Shown here: piece by piece, positions 9,701 through 17,156 of the stretch
Position numbering within the stretch: the first letter of the stretch is position 1
Layout: each line of letters starts with the position of its first letter
Source of the DNA: Blautia hansenii
Lineage (GTDB): Bacteria > Bacillota > Clostridia > Lachnospirales > Lachnospiraceae
DNA length: 64,000 nt
Assembly: GCF_013304445.1 (NCBI RefSeq)
Contig: NZ_JAAITA010000002.1
Coordinates: 186,001-250,000, forward strand
Direction: 5' to 3'
Position numbers and translations under genes: made by a program
The notes under the pieces: model-generated
The model's input: the letters and a program-made list of their open reading frames with translations, nothing else
Databases searched by the model: none
What the model was told of the DNA's origin: nothing

Positions 9701-9910
9701 AGTCAAAGGTTCAATGTAGACCTTATCTGCAATGTCCTTATCTGTCATAATGGTTGCCGGGTTGGAGTTTAACAGTACAACTTCAACCCCCTCTTCTTTC
9801 AGAGAACGGCAGGCCTGTGTACCTGCATAGTCAAATTCTGCCGCCTGTCCAATGACAATAGGGCCTGAGCCCAGCATCAATACTTTTTTAATTTCCGGGT
9901 TCTTTGGCAT
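6713..9910 (-). CDS. carB: Carbamoyl phosphate synthase large subunit
   Basis: The 1065-residue synthetase subunit that makes carbamoyl phosphate from bicarbonate, ammonia and two ATP, for pyrimidine and arginine synthesis. It shows the duplicated ATP-grasp architecture: first half starting [19 protein letters not shown], second half near residue 555 starting [19 protein letters not shown], each with conserved ATP-grasp motifs ([14 protein letters not shown] and [14 protein letters not shown]), and a C-terminal MGS-like allosteric domain after about residue 935. Length is normal for the family. Its ATG overlaps the carA stop by one base (TAATG), so the two subunits are translationally coupled. 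uppP follows 11 bases later. Confidence 0.98.
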   Translation of the reverse strand: MPKNPEIKKVLMLGSGPIVIGQAAEFDYAGTQACRSLKEEGVEVVLLNSNPATIMTDKDIADKVYIEPLTVEVVEQLILKEKPDSVLPTLGGQAGLNLAMELEERGFLKEHNVRLIGTTSETIKKAEDRQEFKDTMEKIGEPIAASLVVRNVEDGIAFSNKIGYPVVLRPAYTLGGSGGGIANNEEELVEILENGLRLSRVGEVLVERCIAGWKEIEYEVMRDGAGNCITVCNMENLDPVGVHTGDSIVVAPSQTLGDKEYQMLRTSALNIITELGITGGCNVQYALNPDSFEYCVIEVNPRVSRSSALASKATGYPIAKVAAKIALGYTLDEIKNAVTGKTYASFEPMLDYCVVKIPRLPFDKFISAKRTLTTQMKATGEVMSICNNFEGALMKAIRSLEQHVDSLMSYDFTGLTEEELREQLHIVDDMRIWRIAEAVRRGISYQDIHAVTKIDIWFIDKIAILVEMEQALKKEELSEDLLREAKRMEFPDNVIAKLTGKTEEEIKELRKKWDITAVYKMVDTCAAEFAAVTPYYYSVYGGENEADGKTEKKKVLILGSGPIRIGQGIEFDFCSVHCTWAFAKEGYETIIINNNPETVSTDFDIADKLYFEPLTPEDVENVVNIEKPDGAVVQFGGQTAIKLTEALIKMGVKILGTSAENVDAAEDRELFDAILEECHIPRPKGHTVYTAEEAKKAANELGYPVLVRPSYVLGGQGMQIAIHDKDVEEYIGIINRIAQEHPILVDKYLQGKEIEVDAVCDGEDILIPGIMEHIERAGIHSGDSISVYPARTISDTAKKTIEEYTRRLAKSLHVLGMINIQFIVCKEEVYVIEVNPRSSRTVPYISKVTGIPIVPLAAKVILGHKLKDLGYTPGLQPEARHYAVKMPVFSFEKIRGADISLGPEMKSTGECLGISESFNEALYKAFLGAGIHLPKHKNMIITVRDEDKGDIIPIARRFEALGYKIYATRSTARVLNDNGVKAIRTNKIEQPSPNLMDLILGHKIDLVIDTPSQGVEKAKDGFIIRRNAIETGVNVLTALDTAEALVTSLENTDIEKLELIDIAEI

Positions 9911-10983
9911 TATCGGTTCACCTCCATCATTTTTAAGAATCTGTCAAACAAATAACCGGAGTCCTGTGGTCCCGGGCATGCTTCCGGATGAAACTGCACA
10001 GTGAATATATTTTTTCCGGTGTATTTCAGTCCTTCATTTGTCTTATCGTTGACATTTTCAAAGGCCGGAACTGCAATGTCCGGATTTAAGGTTTCTGTAT
10101 CCACTACATAACCATGATTCTGGGAAGAAATATAAACTCTTCCGGTTTCCAAATCTTTTACCGGGTGATTGCCGCCTCTGTGTCCATATTTCATTTTCTT
10201 TGTATCCGCTCCTGTAGCCAGGGCCATCAGCTGGTGTCCCAGACAGATAGCAAAAATCGGCACCTCTGACGCATACAGTTTCTTTACCTCTTCTATAATA
10301 GAAGTACATTCCTTCGGATCCCCGGGACCATTTGACAGCATAATGCCGTCCGGATTGGAATTTAAAATGGTTTCTGCTGAAGTAAAGGCAGGATAAACCG
10401 TTACCTGACAGCCTCTTTCATTTAAAGACTGGGCAATGTTGTCCTTTGCACCAAAGTCCAGCAAAGCCACTTTTTTGCCGCTGCCCTCCAGTACATGGGA
10501 TTCTGTGCAGGTTACCTTTTCCACAACCTTTCCTGTAGTATACGCTTTCAGGCGTGGAAGGATTTCTTCTAAATTATAGGCCGCATTTGTGGTAATCATA
10601 CCGTTCATAGTTCCCTTTTCTCTCAGAATTCTGGTCAGGGCTCTGGTATCCACACCTGCGATTCCCGGTATATCATATTTCTTTAAAAAGTTCTGAATGG
10701 TATCTTCACTTCTGAAATTACTTGGAATACGGGATAACTCCCTTACAATGTAGCCGTCCGGCCAAGGTCTTAAAGATTCCTGGTCTTCATGGCAAATGCC
10801 ATAATTTCCAATCAAAGGATACGTCATGCAGACTGCCTGTCCGGCATAAGAAGGGTCTGTCAAAACCTCCAGATAACCTGTCATAGAAGTATTAAAGACA
10901 ATCTCACTGATGACTTCCTTTGTAGAGCCAATGCTGGTTCCTTCAAAGACGGTACCGTCTTCCAGTATCAAAAATGCTTTCAT
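9910..10983 (-). CDS. carA: Carbamoyl phosphate synthase small subunit (glutamine amidotransferase)
   Basis: Glutaminase subunit (357 residues with the start chosen here) that supplies ammonia to CarB. The N-terminal CPSase small-chain domain (MKAFLILEDGTVFEG) is followed by a class I glutamine amidotransferase domain: nucleophile Cys in FAICLGHQLMA and the His-x-Glu pair in VQFHPEA. I start at ATG 10983 because it matches the family N-terminus and has AGGTGAG just upstream; an in-frame ATG at 11013 adds ten residues without family support. A strong TTGAAA-17-TACACT promoter with extended -10 lies upstream. The leader is only about 50 bases, too short for a PyrR-type attenuator. Confidence 0.97.
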   Translation of the reverse strand: MKAFLILEDGTVFEGTSIGSTKEVISEIVFNTSMTGYLEVLTDPSYAGQAVCMTYPLIGNYGICHEDQESLRPWPDGYIVRELSRIPSNFRSEDTIQNFLKKYDIPGIAGVDTRALTRILREKGTMNGMITTNAAYNLEEILPRLKAYTTGKVVEKVTCTESHVLEGSGKKVALLDFGAKDNIAQSLNERGCQVTVYPAFTSAETILNSNPDGIMLSNGPGDPKECTSIIEEVKKLYASEVPIFAICLGHQLMALATGADTKKMKYGHRGGNHPVKDLETGRVYISSQNHGYVVDTETLNPDIAVPAFENVNDKTNEGLKYTGKNIFTVQFHPEACPGPQDSGYLFDRFLKMMEVNR

Positions 10984-11042
10984 TCTCTCACCTGTCTTCC
11001 TTTCTGATGGCATAAAGCCTTAAAATTCCCCAAATTGTAAAA

Positions 11043-11071
11043 AGTGTATCACAACACCTGATAATTTTCAA
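11043..11071 (-). promoter_or_regulatory. Promoter of carAB-uppP
   Basis: Minus strand TTGAAA (11066-11071), 17-base spacer, TACACT (11043-11048) with TGA directly before it, an extended -10. No clear operator or attenuator is seen between it and carA. Confidence 0.7.
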
Positions 11072-11139
11072 CCTTTTCTTGTTTGAAAATCCCCGAAAAT
11101 ATCTTTGAAAAATTTTTTTAATTTTTTTTAAATTTAGTG

Positions 11140-11168
11140 TTGACATTTCAGAAGTATTCGTGTATTAT
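11140..11168 (+). promoter_or_regulatory. Promoter of tRNA-Leu
   Basis: Consensus TTGACA (11140-11145), 17-base spacer, TATTAT (11163-11168), placing transcription start about 35 bases before the mature tRNA 5' end. It is divergent from the carA promoter; A/T-rich sequence separates them. Confidence 0.8.
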
Positions 11169-11209
11169 ATGTCTTGTGCTTGAGAGAGCACAGAACAACA
11201 TAAAGAAAT

Positions 11210-11293
11210 GCAGGAGTGGCGGAATTGGCAGACGCGCAGGCTTCAGGTGCCTGTGGTAGCAATATCGTGTGGGTTCAAGTCCCATCTCCTGCA
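11210..11293 (+). tRNA. tRNA-Leu (anticodon CAG)
   Basis: An 84-base class II tRNA. The acceptor arms GCAGGAG and CTCCTGC pair fully, with discriminator A at 11293. The anticodon stem CAGGC/GCCTG encloses loop TTCAGGT, giving anticodon CAG for the codon CUG. A long variable arm follows (about 11256-11270), as expected for leucine, and the T arm has GTTCAAGTC. The CCA end is not encoded. It is a single gene, followed by a T-run and then by the shared terminator before clpX. Confidence 0.97.
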
Positions 11294-11339
11294 TCTTTTT
11301 TTGTCTTCAGGCGAAAAAATACAGGCCTTTGGCTTAACA

Positions 11340-11388
11340 AAAAAATATCTGCGGCATAAAAATCAGATTTACGCCGCAGATATTTTTT
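11340..11388. terminator. Bidirectional terminator between tRNA-Leu and the ClpX gene
   Basis: Long perfect stem (AAAAAATATCTGCGGC with GCCGCAGATATTTTTT, 16 bp) around a 17-base loop; the A/T ends give a U-run on both strands. It closes the convergent tRNA-Leu (plus) and ClpX (minus) transcripts. Confidence 0.85.
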
Positions 11389-11398
11389 ATTTTCTGTT

Positions 11399-12826
11399 TT
11401 ATTTCATTTCTATCTGAGCAGGCTCCTGTCCTCTCAGCAAAATTTTCGGACCGCCTGTGTGGGTGATGTAATCTTTTGTAATAATCACTTCCCCGATGTT
11501 ATCGTCTTTGGGAATCTCATACATAATATCCAGCATGTATTCCTCCAGAATCGCCCGCAGCGCTCTGGCCCCTGTATGTTTCTCCATGGCCATATCTGCA
11601 ATGGCTTCCAACGCACCGTCTTCAAACTCCAGTTTCACCTCATCCAGAGCCAGCAGCTTCTGATACTGCTTTAAAATGGCATTTTTCGGCTCTTTAAGGA
11701 TTTCCACCAGCATATCTCTGTCCAGGCCGCTTAAAGTAAAGATAATCGGCATACGGCCCAGAAATTCAGGTATCATGCCAAACTTTTTCAAATCGTCTAC
11801 GGTTACCTTTTCAAGAATCTTATTGTCATGGTCGTATTTATCCTTCAAATCCGCCTGAAAACCAATGGAAGCCGTCTTATTCAGACGTTCCTTGATGATT
11901 TCTTCCAAATCCGGAAACGCACCGCCGCAGATAAAGAGAATGTTTTTCGTATTTACCGTAGCCAAAGGCACCATGGCATTTTTGCTGTTGGCTCCCACCG
12001 GAACTTCTACCTCGCTGCCCTCCAGGAGTTTCAGCATTCCCTGCTGCACCGCTTCTCCGCTGACATCACGCTGATTGGTATTTTTCTTCTTGGCAATCTT
12101 ATCAATCTCATCAATAAAAATAATACCGTGCTCTGCTCTCTCCACATCATTGTCTGCCGCAGCCAGAAGTTTGCTGACCACACTCTCAATATCATCGCCA
12201 ATATAACCTGCTTCCGTAAGGGAAGTAGCATCTGTAATGGCCAGAGGCACATCCAAAAGTCTGGCCAGAGTTTTTACCATATACGTTTTACCGCTTCCAG
12301 TTGGTCCAATCATCAGCATATTGGATTTTTCGATTTCCACATCATCCGTAATATCCGCAAAGACACGTTTGTAATGATTGTAAACGCCTACAGACATGAC
12401 TTTTTTGGCATATTCCTGTCCGATGACATATTCGTCCAGACTCGCTTTGATTCTGTGAGGCGCCGGAATGCTCTTGATATCAAAGACCTTTTGTGCTGTT
12501 TTTTCTTTTGGCTGCTCCTGTTTTTTCTTTACCTTTTGTCTCTGTGGAATCTGATTCTGCAGGGAATTCAAATCAATCATGCTGATGTTGGGCATATTTT
12601 TCATCAGTTCCTCATAATTGATATTGGTATTGTTCATGGTATCGAAACTTCTCTGCATACAATCTGTGCAGATATGGATATTGTTCGGCAGGTCAATCAT
12701 TTTCCCAGCTTTGCTCTCCGGTCTTCTGCACATAAAACATACTTTTTCAAATTGGTCCTTCTGCTCCTTTTCCTTTGGAGTATCAGAACCTGTAGTTGTA
12801 TCTAAATATTCTTTATCATCTGACAT
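11399..12826 (-). CDS. clpX: ClpX-type AAA+ ATPase (probable ClpP unfoldase or paralogue)
   Basis: A 475-residue AAA+ unfoldase. An N-terminal zinc-binding domain (CFMCRR then CTDCMQ, about residues 30-58) is followed by a charged linker and the ATPase core: Walker A GPTGSGKT near residue 170, pore loop GYIGDD, Walker B IIFIDEIDK, and the sensor region with HTGARALRAI. The IGF tripeptide used for docking to ClpP is retained (SIGFQ), so it probably works with ClpP. It is some 50 residues longer than typical ClpX, with a long N-terminal tail and a Lys/Gln-rich linker, and it is not beside clpP, tig or lon. It may therefore be a second, diverged ClpX. A TTGTGA-17-TAAGAT promoter precedes it. Confidence 0.88.
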   Translation of the reverse strand: MSDDKEYLDTTTGSDTPKEKEQKDQFEKVCFMCRRPESKAGKMIDLPNNIHICTDCMQRSFDTMNNTNINYEELMKNMPNISMIDLNSLQNQIPQRQKVKKKQEQPKEKTAQKVFDIKSIPAPHRIKASLDEYVIGQEYAKKVMSVGVYNHYKRVFADITDDVEIEKSNMLMIGPTGSGKTYMVKTLARLLDVPLAITDATSLTEAGYIGDDIESVVSKLLAAADNDVERAEHGIIFIDEIDKIAKKKNTNQRDVSGEAVQQGMLKLLEGSEVEVPVGANSKNAMVPLATVNTKNILFICGGAFPDLEEIIKERLNKTASIGFQADLKDKYDHDNKILEKVTVDDLKKFGMIPEFLGRMPIIFTLSGLDRDMLVEILKEPKNAILKQYQKLLALDEVKLEFEDGALEAIADMAMEKHTGARALRAILEEYMLDIMYEIPKDDNIGEVIITKDYITHTGGPKILLRGQEPAQIEMK

Positions 12827-12875
12827 ATCTGTTACCGCCTTTTCTGTTTTTCCGCTGTATCATCCGTTTGTGGGT

Positions 12876-12904
12876 ATCTTATCACAAATCAGAGACGCTC
12901 ACAA
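12876..12904 (-). promoter_or_regulatory. Candidate promoter of the ClpX gene
   Basis: Minus strand TTGTGA (12899-12904), 17-base spacer, TAAGAT (12876-12881), with an extended -10 TGA. It is about 50 bases ahead of the ATG at 12826. No CtsR-like heptad repeat was recognised. Confidence 0.55.
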
Positions 12905-12951
12905 GTAAACTTTTTATAAACGGTTTTGAGTTTCAAAAAAGAAACCCAAAA

Positions 12952-12988
12952 TATGGCAGTTCCTCCATTTTTAAGAGAAACTGCCATA
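12952..12988 (-). terminator. Terminator after htrA
   Basis: Stem TATGGCAGTT with AACTGCCATA (10 bp), 17-base loop; on the minus strand it is followed by TTTTGGG, a short U-tract. It lies 20 bases after the htrA stop. Confidence 0.65.
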
Positions 12989-13007
12989 CATTTTTATAAA
13001 CATATTA

Positions 13008-14744
13008 TCAATTATTGCCTGTTCTACCGTTATTATCCGTGCTGGCCTGTGCGTCCTTCTTTGCTCCCAGTGTCACTGTAATGGTCTGGTCTTTGTACTC
13101 TCCGCCGTCTGCTCTGGAGATTTCAAATTCAATCTTTTCGCCAGCTTCGTAATATTCTAACTGGCTTACCAGATTGTCGTACGTTTCCACACTTGTTCCG
13201 TCAATTTTACGGATAATGTCACCAGCTTTTAATCCCGCCTCTTCAGCAGGGCCATTTTCTACAACGCTGTCTACAAAAACACCAACCGGCATGTTGTACA
13301 TTTCAGAAGCCTCTGAAGTTACGTTTTTACATGTAATTCCCAGATAAGCTGCCTTGTTTTCATCTTCTACTTTTTCTCTTGTCTTTTTGCTCATCAGGTT
13401 ATCCAGAATCGGTTCTGCCTTAGAAATTGGAATGGCAAATCCCATACCTTCTACTTCATCAGACGCAATCTTGGCTGAATTGATACCAATGAGTTCGCCT
13501 TTCATATTCAGCAGAGCGCCGCCGCTGTTACCAGGATTAATAGCTGCGTCTGTCTGAATAAAAGTACTATTGGCATTTTCAGAGCTTACCTTTTTATTCA
13601 GTGCGCTTACATAACCACTGGTTACAGACTGACCGTATCCTAAAGCATTACCAATAGCTACTACCTGTTCTCCTACCGTCAGAGAATCGGAATCCCCTAA
13701 AGTTGCCACTTTAATCTGGCTTAATACGTCTTCCGGGATATCGGAAAGTTTCACGGAAATAACAGCAAGGTCATTGTCTGAATCCGTACCTTTAATCTGT
13801 GCCGCTACGGCTGTACCATTTTCCAGTTCTGTGCTGCTGTCACTACTCTGGCTGTTACTCTCTGCACTGGTATTTTCCAAATCTTTTGCTGTCACTGCAT
13901 TACCATCCTGGTCTGTAAAACATACGGTTAGATTATTGGCGTCTTTTACCACATGATTGTTTGTAGCAATCAGAAGTTCTGTATCATTCTGTCCTACGAT
14001 AATGCCGGAACCGCTGCTCTGACCTTCATACTGCTGTGTGCCGAATCCGAAGTAATTTGGAATTTCCTGTACACTGACCCCAGTAATGGACACAATAGAT
14101 GGCATTACATTTTTTGCCACCTCTGCTACGCTTTCGCCGCCCTGTGAAGTGCTGACACCTTTTGCAGTGGCCGAACTGCTCTGCGTAGTTGCCGTATTTT
14201 CAATTTTTGTAGTTTCTCCCGGAAACATTTTATCTCCAATATAGTTTACAGCCTGGAAAGTGCTGCCTGCCACAATTCCAAAAACTGCTGCTGCCGCAAC
14301 CAACAGACCGAATTTTTTGCCCATTGCCATTGGTTTTTTCTGCTGTCTTTTACTCTTTGGCGCTGGAGGTACAGGACTGAAATGATAGGAACTGTAAGGC
14401 CCTTTCTGCGTTCCCGTATGCTGTGTACCTGTACTGTCTGTCCGGGTATTTTCATCTTCTGGGTTGCCGGATTCTGTCTGACTGTCTCCTGATGTTCCAT
14501 AACTCTTATCGGTATACGGTGTGCTGTTGTTCTCTGCAGACGTTTTTTCTTTCTCTTCTTTGTTTTCTGCATCTCTTTTATAGGAGTATGCATAGTAGGG
14601 ATTTTCTGCTGTAGGTGCTTTTCCCGGCTCCATGCCGGCTTCTGTGGAATTTTCCTTTTTTTCTTCCTGCACAGCTGTTGTCTCCTGTTCTTTTTCAGGG
14701 TCACTTCCCTGAGTATTTATATTAGTATTGTATTCTTCACTCAT
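13008..14744 (-). CDS. htrA: HtrA/DegP-type serine protease, membrane anchored
   Basis: A 578-residue surface quality-control protease. Residues 1-140 are a hydrophilic, low-complexity cytoplasmic tail rich in Glu, Ser, Thr and Asn. One membrane helix spans about 144-165, so the rest is outside the membrane. The trypsin-like domain carries the catalytic triad His264 (TNNHVV), Asp325 (SDNDLAV) and Ser407 (GNSGGA). A single PDZ domain occupies about 460-560. An Asn/Ser-rich insert (about 283-315) lies between the His and Asp, longer than usual. The order is that of Gram-positive HtrA-like proteases with one PDZ domain. It is monocistronic between two terminators; no CssR-like operator was recognised. 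Confidence 0.95.
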   Translation of the reverse strand: MSEEYNTNINTQGSDPEKEQETTAVQEEKKENSTEAGMEPGKAPTAENPYYAYSYKRDAENKEEKEKTSAENNSTPYTDKSYGTSGDSQTESGNPEDENTRTDSTGTQHTGTQKGPYSSYHFSPVPPAPKSKRQQKKPMAMGKKFGLLVAAAAVFGIVAGSTFQAVNYIGDKMFPGETTKIENTATTQSSSATAKGVSTSQGGESVAEVAKNVMPSIVSITGVSVQEIPNYFGFGTQQYEGQSSGSGIIVGQNDTELLIATNNHVVKDANNLTVCFTDQDGNAVTAKDLENTSAESNSQSSDSSTELENGTAVAAQIKGTDSDNDLAVISVKLSDIPEDVLSQIKVATLGDSDSLTVGEQVVAIGNALGYGQSVTSGYVSALNKKVSSENANSTFIQTDAAINPGNSGGALLNMKGELIGINSAKIASDEVEGMGFAIPISKAEPILDNLMSKKTREKVEDENKAAYLGITCKNVTSEASEMYNMPVGVFVDSVVENGPAEEAGLKAGDIIRKIDGTSVETYDNLVSQLEYYEAGEKIEFEISRADGGEYKDQTITVTLGAKKDAQASTDNNGRTGNN

Positions 14745-14829
14745 AATTACAACTCCCTTTCCTGTGTTTCACTTTTCTTTTTCCTTTTTACAAGACTAAG
14801 TCTACCAACCAATTGTGTTCAAATTGTGA

Positions 14830-14864
14830 TAAAAAAGAAAAGAAACCGTGAAAAACCACTGTTT
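14830..14864 (-). terminator. Terminator after the GT2 gene at 14865
   Basis: Minus strand stem AAACAGTG with CACGGTTT (one mismatch), 6-base loop, followed by a long T-rich tract. It starts directly after the stop codon of the glycosyltransferase gene. Confidence 0.6.
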
Positions 14865-15779
14865 TTATCTATTTTCCCAGTAAGCCGGATTCATGGTCAG
14901 CCGATGTACCCAGGACAGCGGCAGATGTTTGTAGTTTCTTCCTGCTTTGTATCCCAGATACTTAAATCCGCTGCTGAGCAGCAAATCCGGTATCAGCCAT
15001 GGTTTTCCCTGTTTTATAAGATAAGCTGCTGTACTCTTTACCAGACGAATCCCCTCGCTTTCTGAAGATATGGCGGCGAAAATTTCCGGATGGTCCTCCT
15101 GGGACACTGCCAAATCAAAGTTACGCCGAAGCTGCTGCATATACCCATAGTTATGAGAGTGCACAACTCTGGCTTCTGCAGCATAAGCCACCCCGTAGCC
15201 TGCCTGTATCATCTGCGCTGCCATAATCATATCTTCGTTAAAAATCGTTCTGGTAACAAATCCTCCCATTTCTTCGTAGACACCTCTGCGGTAAGCCGCA
15301 CACACATTGGAGCAGAAATAGGTCTTGATCCCCAGTTCCGGAATATCTTTTTTGGTCTTTATCCGGCTTGTATCCGGATAGTTAAAGCTTCTGGTGTACC
15401 GCTCAATGATTTTACAGTCTTCTGCGGGAAGCTGCCTGGCATAAGCAGCTCCTACCTGTGGATTGTGAAAGGGCTTCAATAGATTTTCCAGCAGTTTTTC
15501 ATCAGCAGGCACTGCATCCTGGGTAAAGTAAACCAAAATTTCAGTATCTGCAAGCTTTGCGCCTTCTCCTCTCGTTTTTCCGTGGTCAAACGCTGCACGG
15601 GAAAGATGATGTACCTCCCAGTTGTCCAGACCTTCCATAAAACTGTTTTTCCAGTACCTCTCCTCCGTATTCATAATGAGAATATGATCTGCCTTGCAGG
15701 TTTGTCTTTTCAGCATGTTCATCAGCTGAAAAAATTTTCCGTCCGGCTTATAGGTTGGCACAATCACCGTTACTGTCAT
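14865..15779 (-). CDS. Glycosyltransferase family 2 (rhamnosyltransferase-like)
   Basis: A 304-residue cytoplasmic GT2 enzyme with a GT-A fold. The N-terminus TVIVPTYKPDGKFF is the typical first strand and nucleotide-binding loop; the acidic QDAVPADEK region holds the DXD-equivalent, and FNEDMIMAAQMIQAGY supplies the late ED motif containing the likely catalytic base. The overall pattern resembles RfbN/RgpB-like rhamnosyltransferases. It is the last gene of the set sugar transferase, LCP protein, GT2, separated from the LCP gene by 86 bases that hold an inverted repeat. The sugar donor is an inference from family resemblance only. Confidence 0.85.
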   Translation of the reverse strand: MTVTVIVPTYKPDGKFFQLMNMLKRQTCKADHILIMNTEERYWKNSFMEGLDNWEVHHLSRAAFDHGKTRGEGAKLADTEILVYFTQDAVPADEKLLENLLKPFHNPQVGAAYARQLPAEDCKIIERYTRSFNYPDTSRIKTKKDIPELGIKTYFCSNVCAAYRRGVYEEMGGFVTRTIFNEDMIMAAQMIQAGYGVAYAAEARVVHSHNYGYMQQLRRNFDLAVSQEDHPEIFAAISSESEGIRLVKSTAAYLIKQGKPWLIPDLLLSSGFKYLGYKAGRNYKHLPLSWVHRLTMNPAYWENR

Positions 15780-15809
15780 TTTTCTGAATCTCCTTTCTCA
15801 TAGAACAGC

Positions 15810-15855
15810 AAAGGCCGCCGCATTAAGTCCTATTCTCTTAATGCAACAGCCCTTT
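15810..15855. repeat. Imperfect inverted repeat between LCP and GT2 genes
   Basis: Arms AAAGGCCGCCGCATTAAG and CTTAATGCAACAGCCCTTT pair with a bulge; the inner 8 bp (GCATTAAG/CTTAATGC) are perfect. There is no U-run on either strand, so it is more likely a processing or attenuation hairpin than a classic terminator. It shares GCCGCATTAAG with the hairpin at 46029. Confidence 0.6.
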
Positions 15856-15865
15856 CTTCCAAATA

Positions 15866-17134
15866 TTATTCATCGCCTACATCGTAACTGCCGTCATCGC
15901 TGTATCCGTCATCTTCGGAATAAGTCTGGGAGTTATTTGTATCGCCCTCTCCACTGTCTGCCTGCCCGGAAGAATCCGTATCTTCTTTTATAAGATACTG
16001 CCATTCCTTTGTCACCGAAGCATTTCCAAATCCTGTCTTCTCTGCCACAAACTCACTTCTTATCTTAATTGTATCAGAAGGTTCGTAGGATTCTGATGCA
16101 AACAGGAAGTCGTGCAGATATCTTACATTGACCTCCAGGGTAGTGGGAATCAGACAATCCAGCCCGGTTACCGGCTTCGTCACCTCTTCTCCCATAACAT
16201 AGCTTACCGGAAATCCTGTGGTTTCTCCAAATTTATAAGCCAGAAGACTCGTTCCCAGCTTTATCAGTTCAGATTTGGAAAAGTTTGTCTGAATCAAAGG
16301 GAAGACTTCATCCAAAATTTTCGTAAGTGTAGTCAGGCTGGACTTCTTTACTTTCTCCGTCATCATGGATAACACTTTTCTCTGCCTTTCCGTACGGCCC
16401 ATATCCATAGACGCTGTCTGACGAATACGGCAGTAAGCAGTTACCTGTACACCATTCAAATGATATGTGCCGCAGATTTCCGCCTGATTTTCCGGTATTT
16501 CTTCCGGTAACGGAATCGGCTCGTAGTCCATACCCGTCTGCTCTGAGGTTTCCACACAGTGATTGTTGGTGTGGATGATTTCTTCATAGCTTAAAGGAAT
16601 ATCCAGACCGCCCAGACAGTCAACCACTGTTGCCATAGCTTTAAAGTCCACTGCCACATAGTTCTCAATATCCAAGTCCAGATTGGTATTCATCATGGAA
16701 ATCGCTTTCTCCGGTCCGCCGATATTAAAGGCTGCATTGCATTTATTATAAATTCCATTGCCTTCTGAATCTTCGTCTACCCGAAGGTAGGTGTCACGGT
16801 ACAAAGACACCAGACGAACCTCCTTGGTCTTGTTGTTGATACTGGCAATCATTTCCGTATCACTGTTTCCGTATCCGCCGTCTGTATCCCTTTTGTCAAT
16901 ACCGAAAAGTGCAATATTGGTATAATTTTCAAGAACCTCATTTCCTGCTATGTTTTCGTTCATCTGCACCTGAATGTCTTCTCCGTCTTCGTCGTTCAGG
17001 TTGAGTTTATCCATTTTCTTATTAATCTGTGCATACACAAACAAAGCACCGACCAGCAGTACCAGTACCAGTATTTCCACTCCAAACAGAATCTTGCGCC
17101 CTATGTGTCTGTTCTTTTTTTTCATTTTAGACAT
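15866..17134 (-). CDS. LytR-CpsA-Psr (LCP) family glycopolymer transferase
   Basis: A 422-residue membrane-anchored LCP protein. These enzymes transfer undecaprenyl-linked glycopolymers (teichoic acid or capsule) to peptidoglycan. An N-terminal cytoplasmic Lys-rich stretch and one membrane helix (about residues 12-35) are followed by the LCP core: LFGIDKRD, GNSDTEMI, SLYRDTYLRV, and the YCRIRQTASMDMGRTERQR segment with conserved arginines. The tail is acidic and Ser/Asp-rich. I start at ATG 17134 because AGGGGA is 7 bases upstream; an ATG at 17167 would add 11 residues and overlap the previous gene. It sits directly after the initiating sugar transferase, consistent with making and then anchoring one polymer. 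Confidence 0.92.
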   Translation of the reverse strand: MSKMKKKNRHIGRKILFGVEILVLVLLVGALFVYAQINKKMDKLNLNDEDGEDIQVQMNENIAGNEVLENYTNIALFGIDKRDTDGGYGNSDTEMIASINNKTKEVRLVSLYRDTYLRVDEDSEGNGIYNKCNAAFNIGGPEKAISMMNTNLDLDIENYVAVDFKAMATVVDCLGGLDIPLSYEEIIHTNNHCVETSEQTGMDYEPIPLPEEIPENQAEICGTYHLNGVQVTAYCRIRQTASMDMGRTERQRKVLSMMTEKVKKSSLTTLTKILDEVFPLIQTNFSKSELIKLGTSLLAYKFGETTGFPVSYVMGEEVTKPVTGLDCLIPTTLEVNVRYLHDFLFASESYEPSDTIKIRSEFVAEKTGFGNASVTKEWQYLIKEDTDSSGQADSGEGDTNNSQTYSEDDGYSDDGSYDVGDE

Positions 17135-17156
17135 TTTTGTTCCCCTTTTATCTTCG

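Noticed and set aside
10984-11139. Pyrimidine-type attenuator or PyrR site before carA
   Set aside because: The leader after the promoter is about 50 bases and shows no antiterminator/terminator pair.
11828-12805. 325-residue plus-strand open frame
   Set aside because: Antisense to the ClpX gene, with no ribosome site and no family resemblance.
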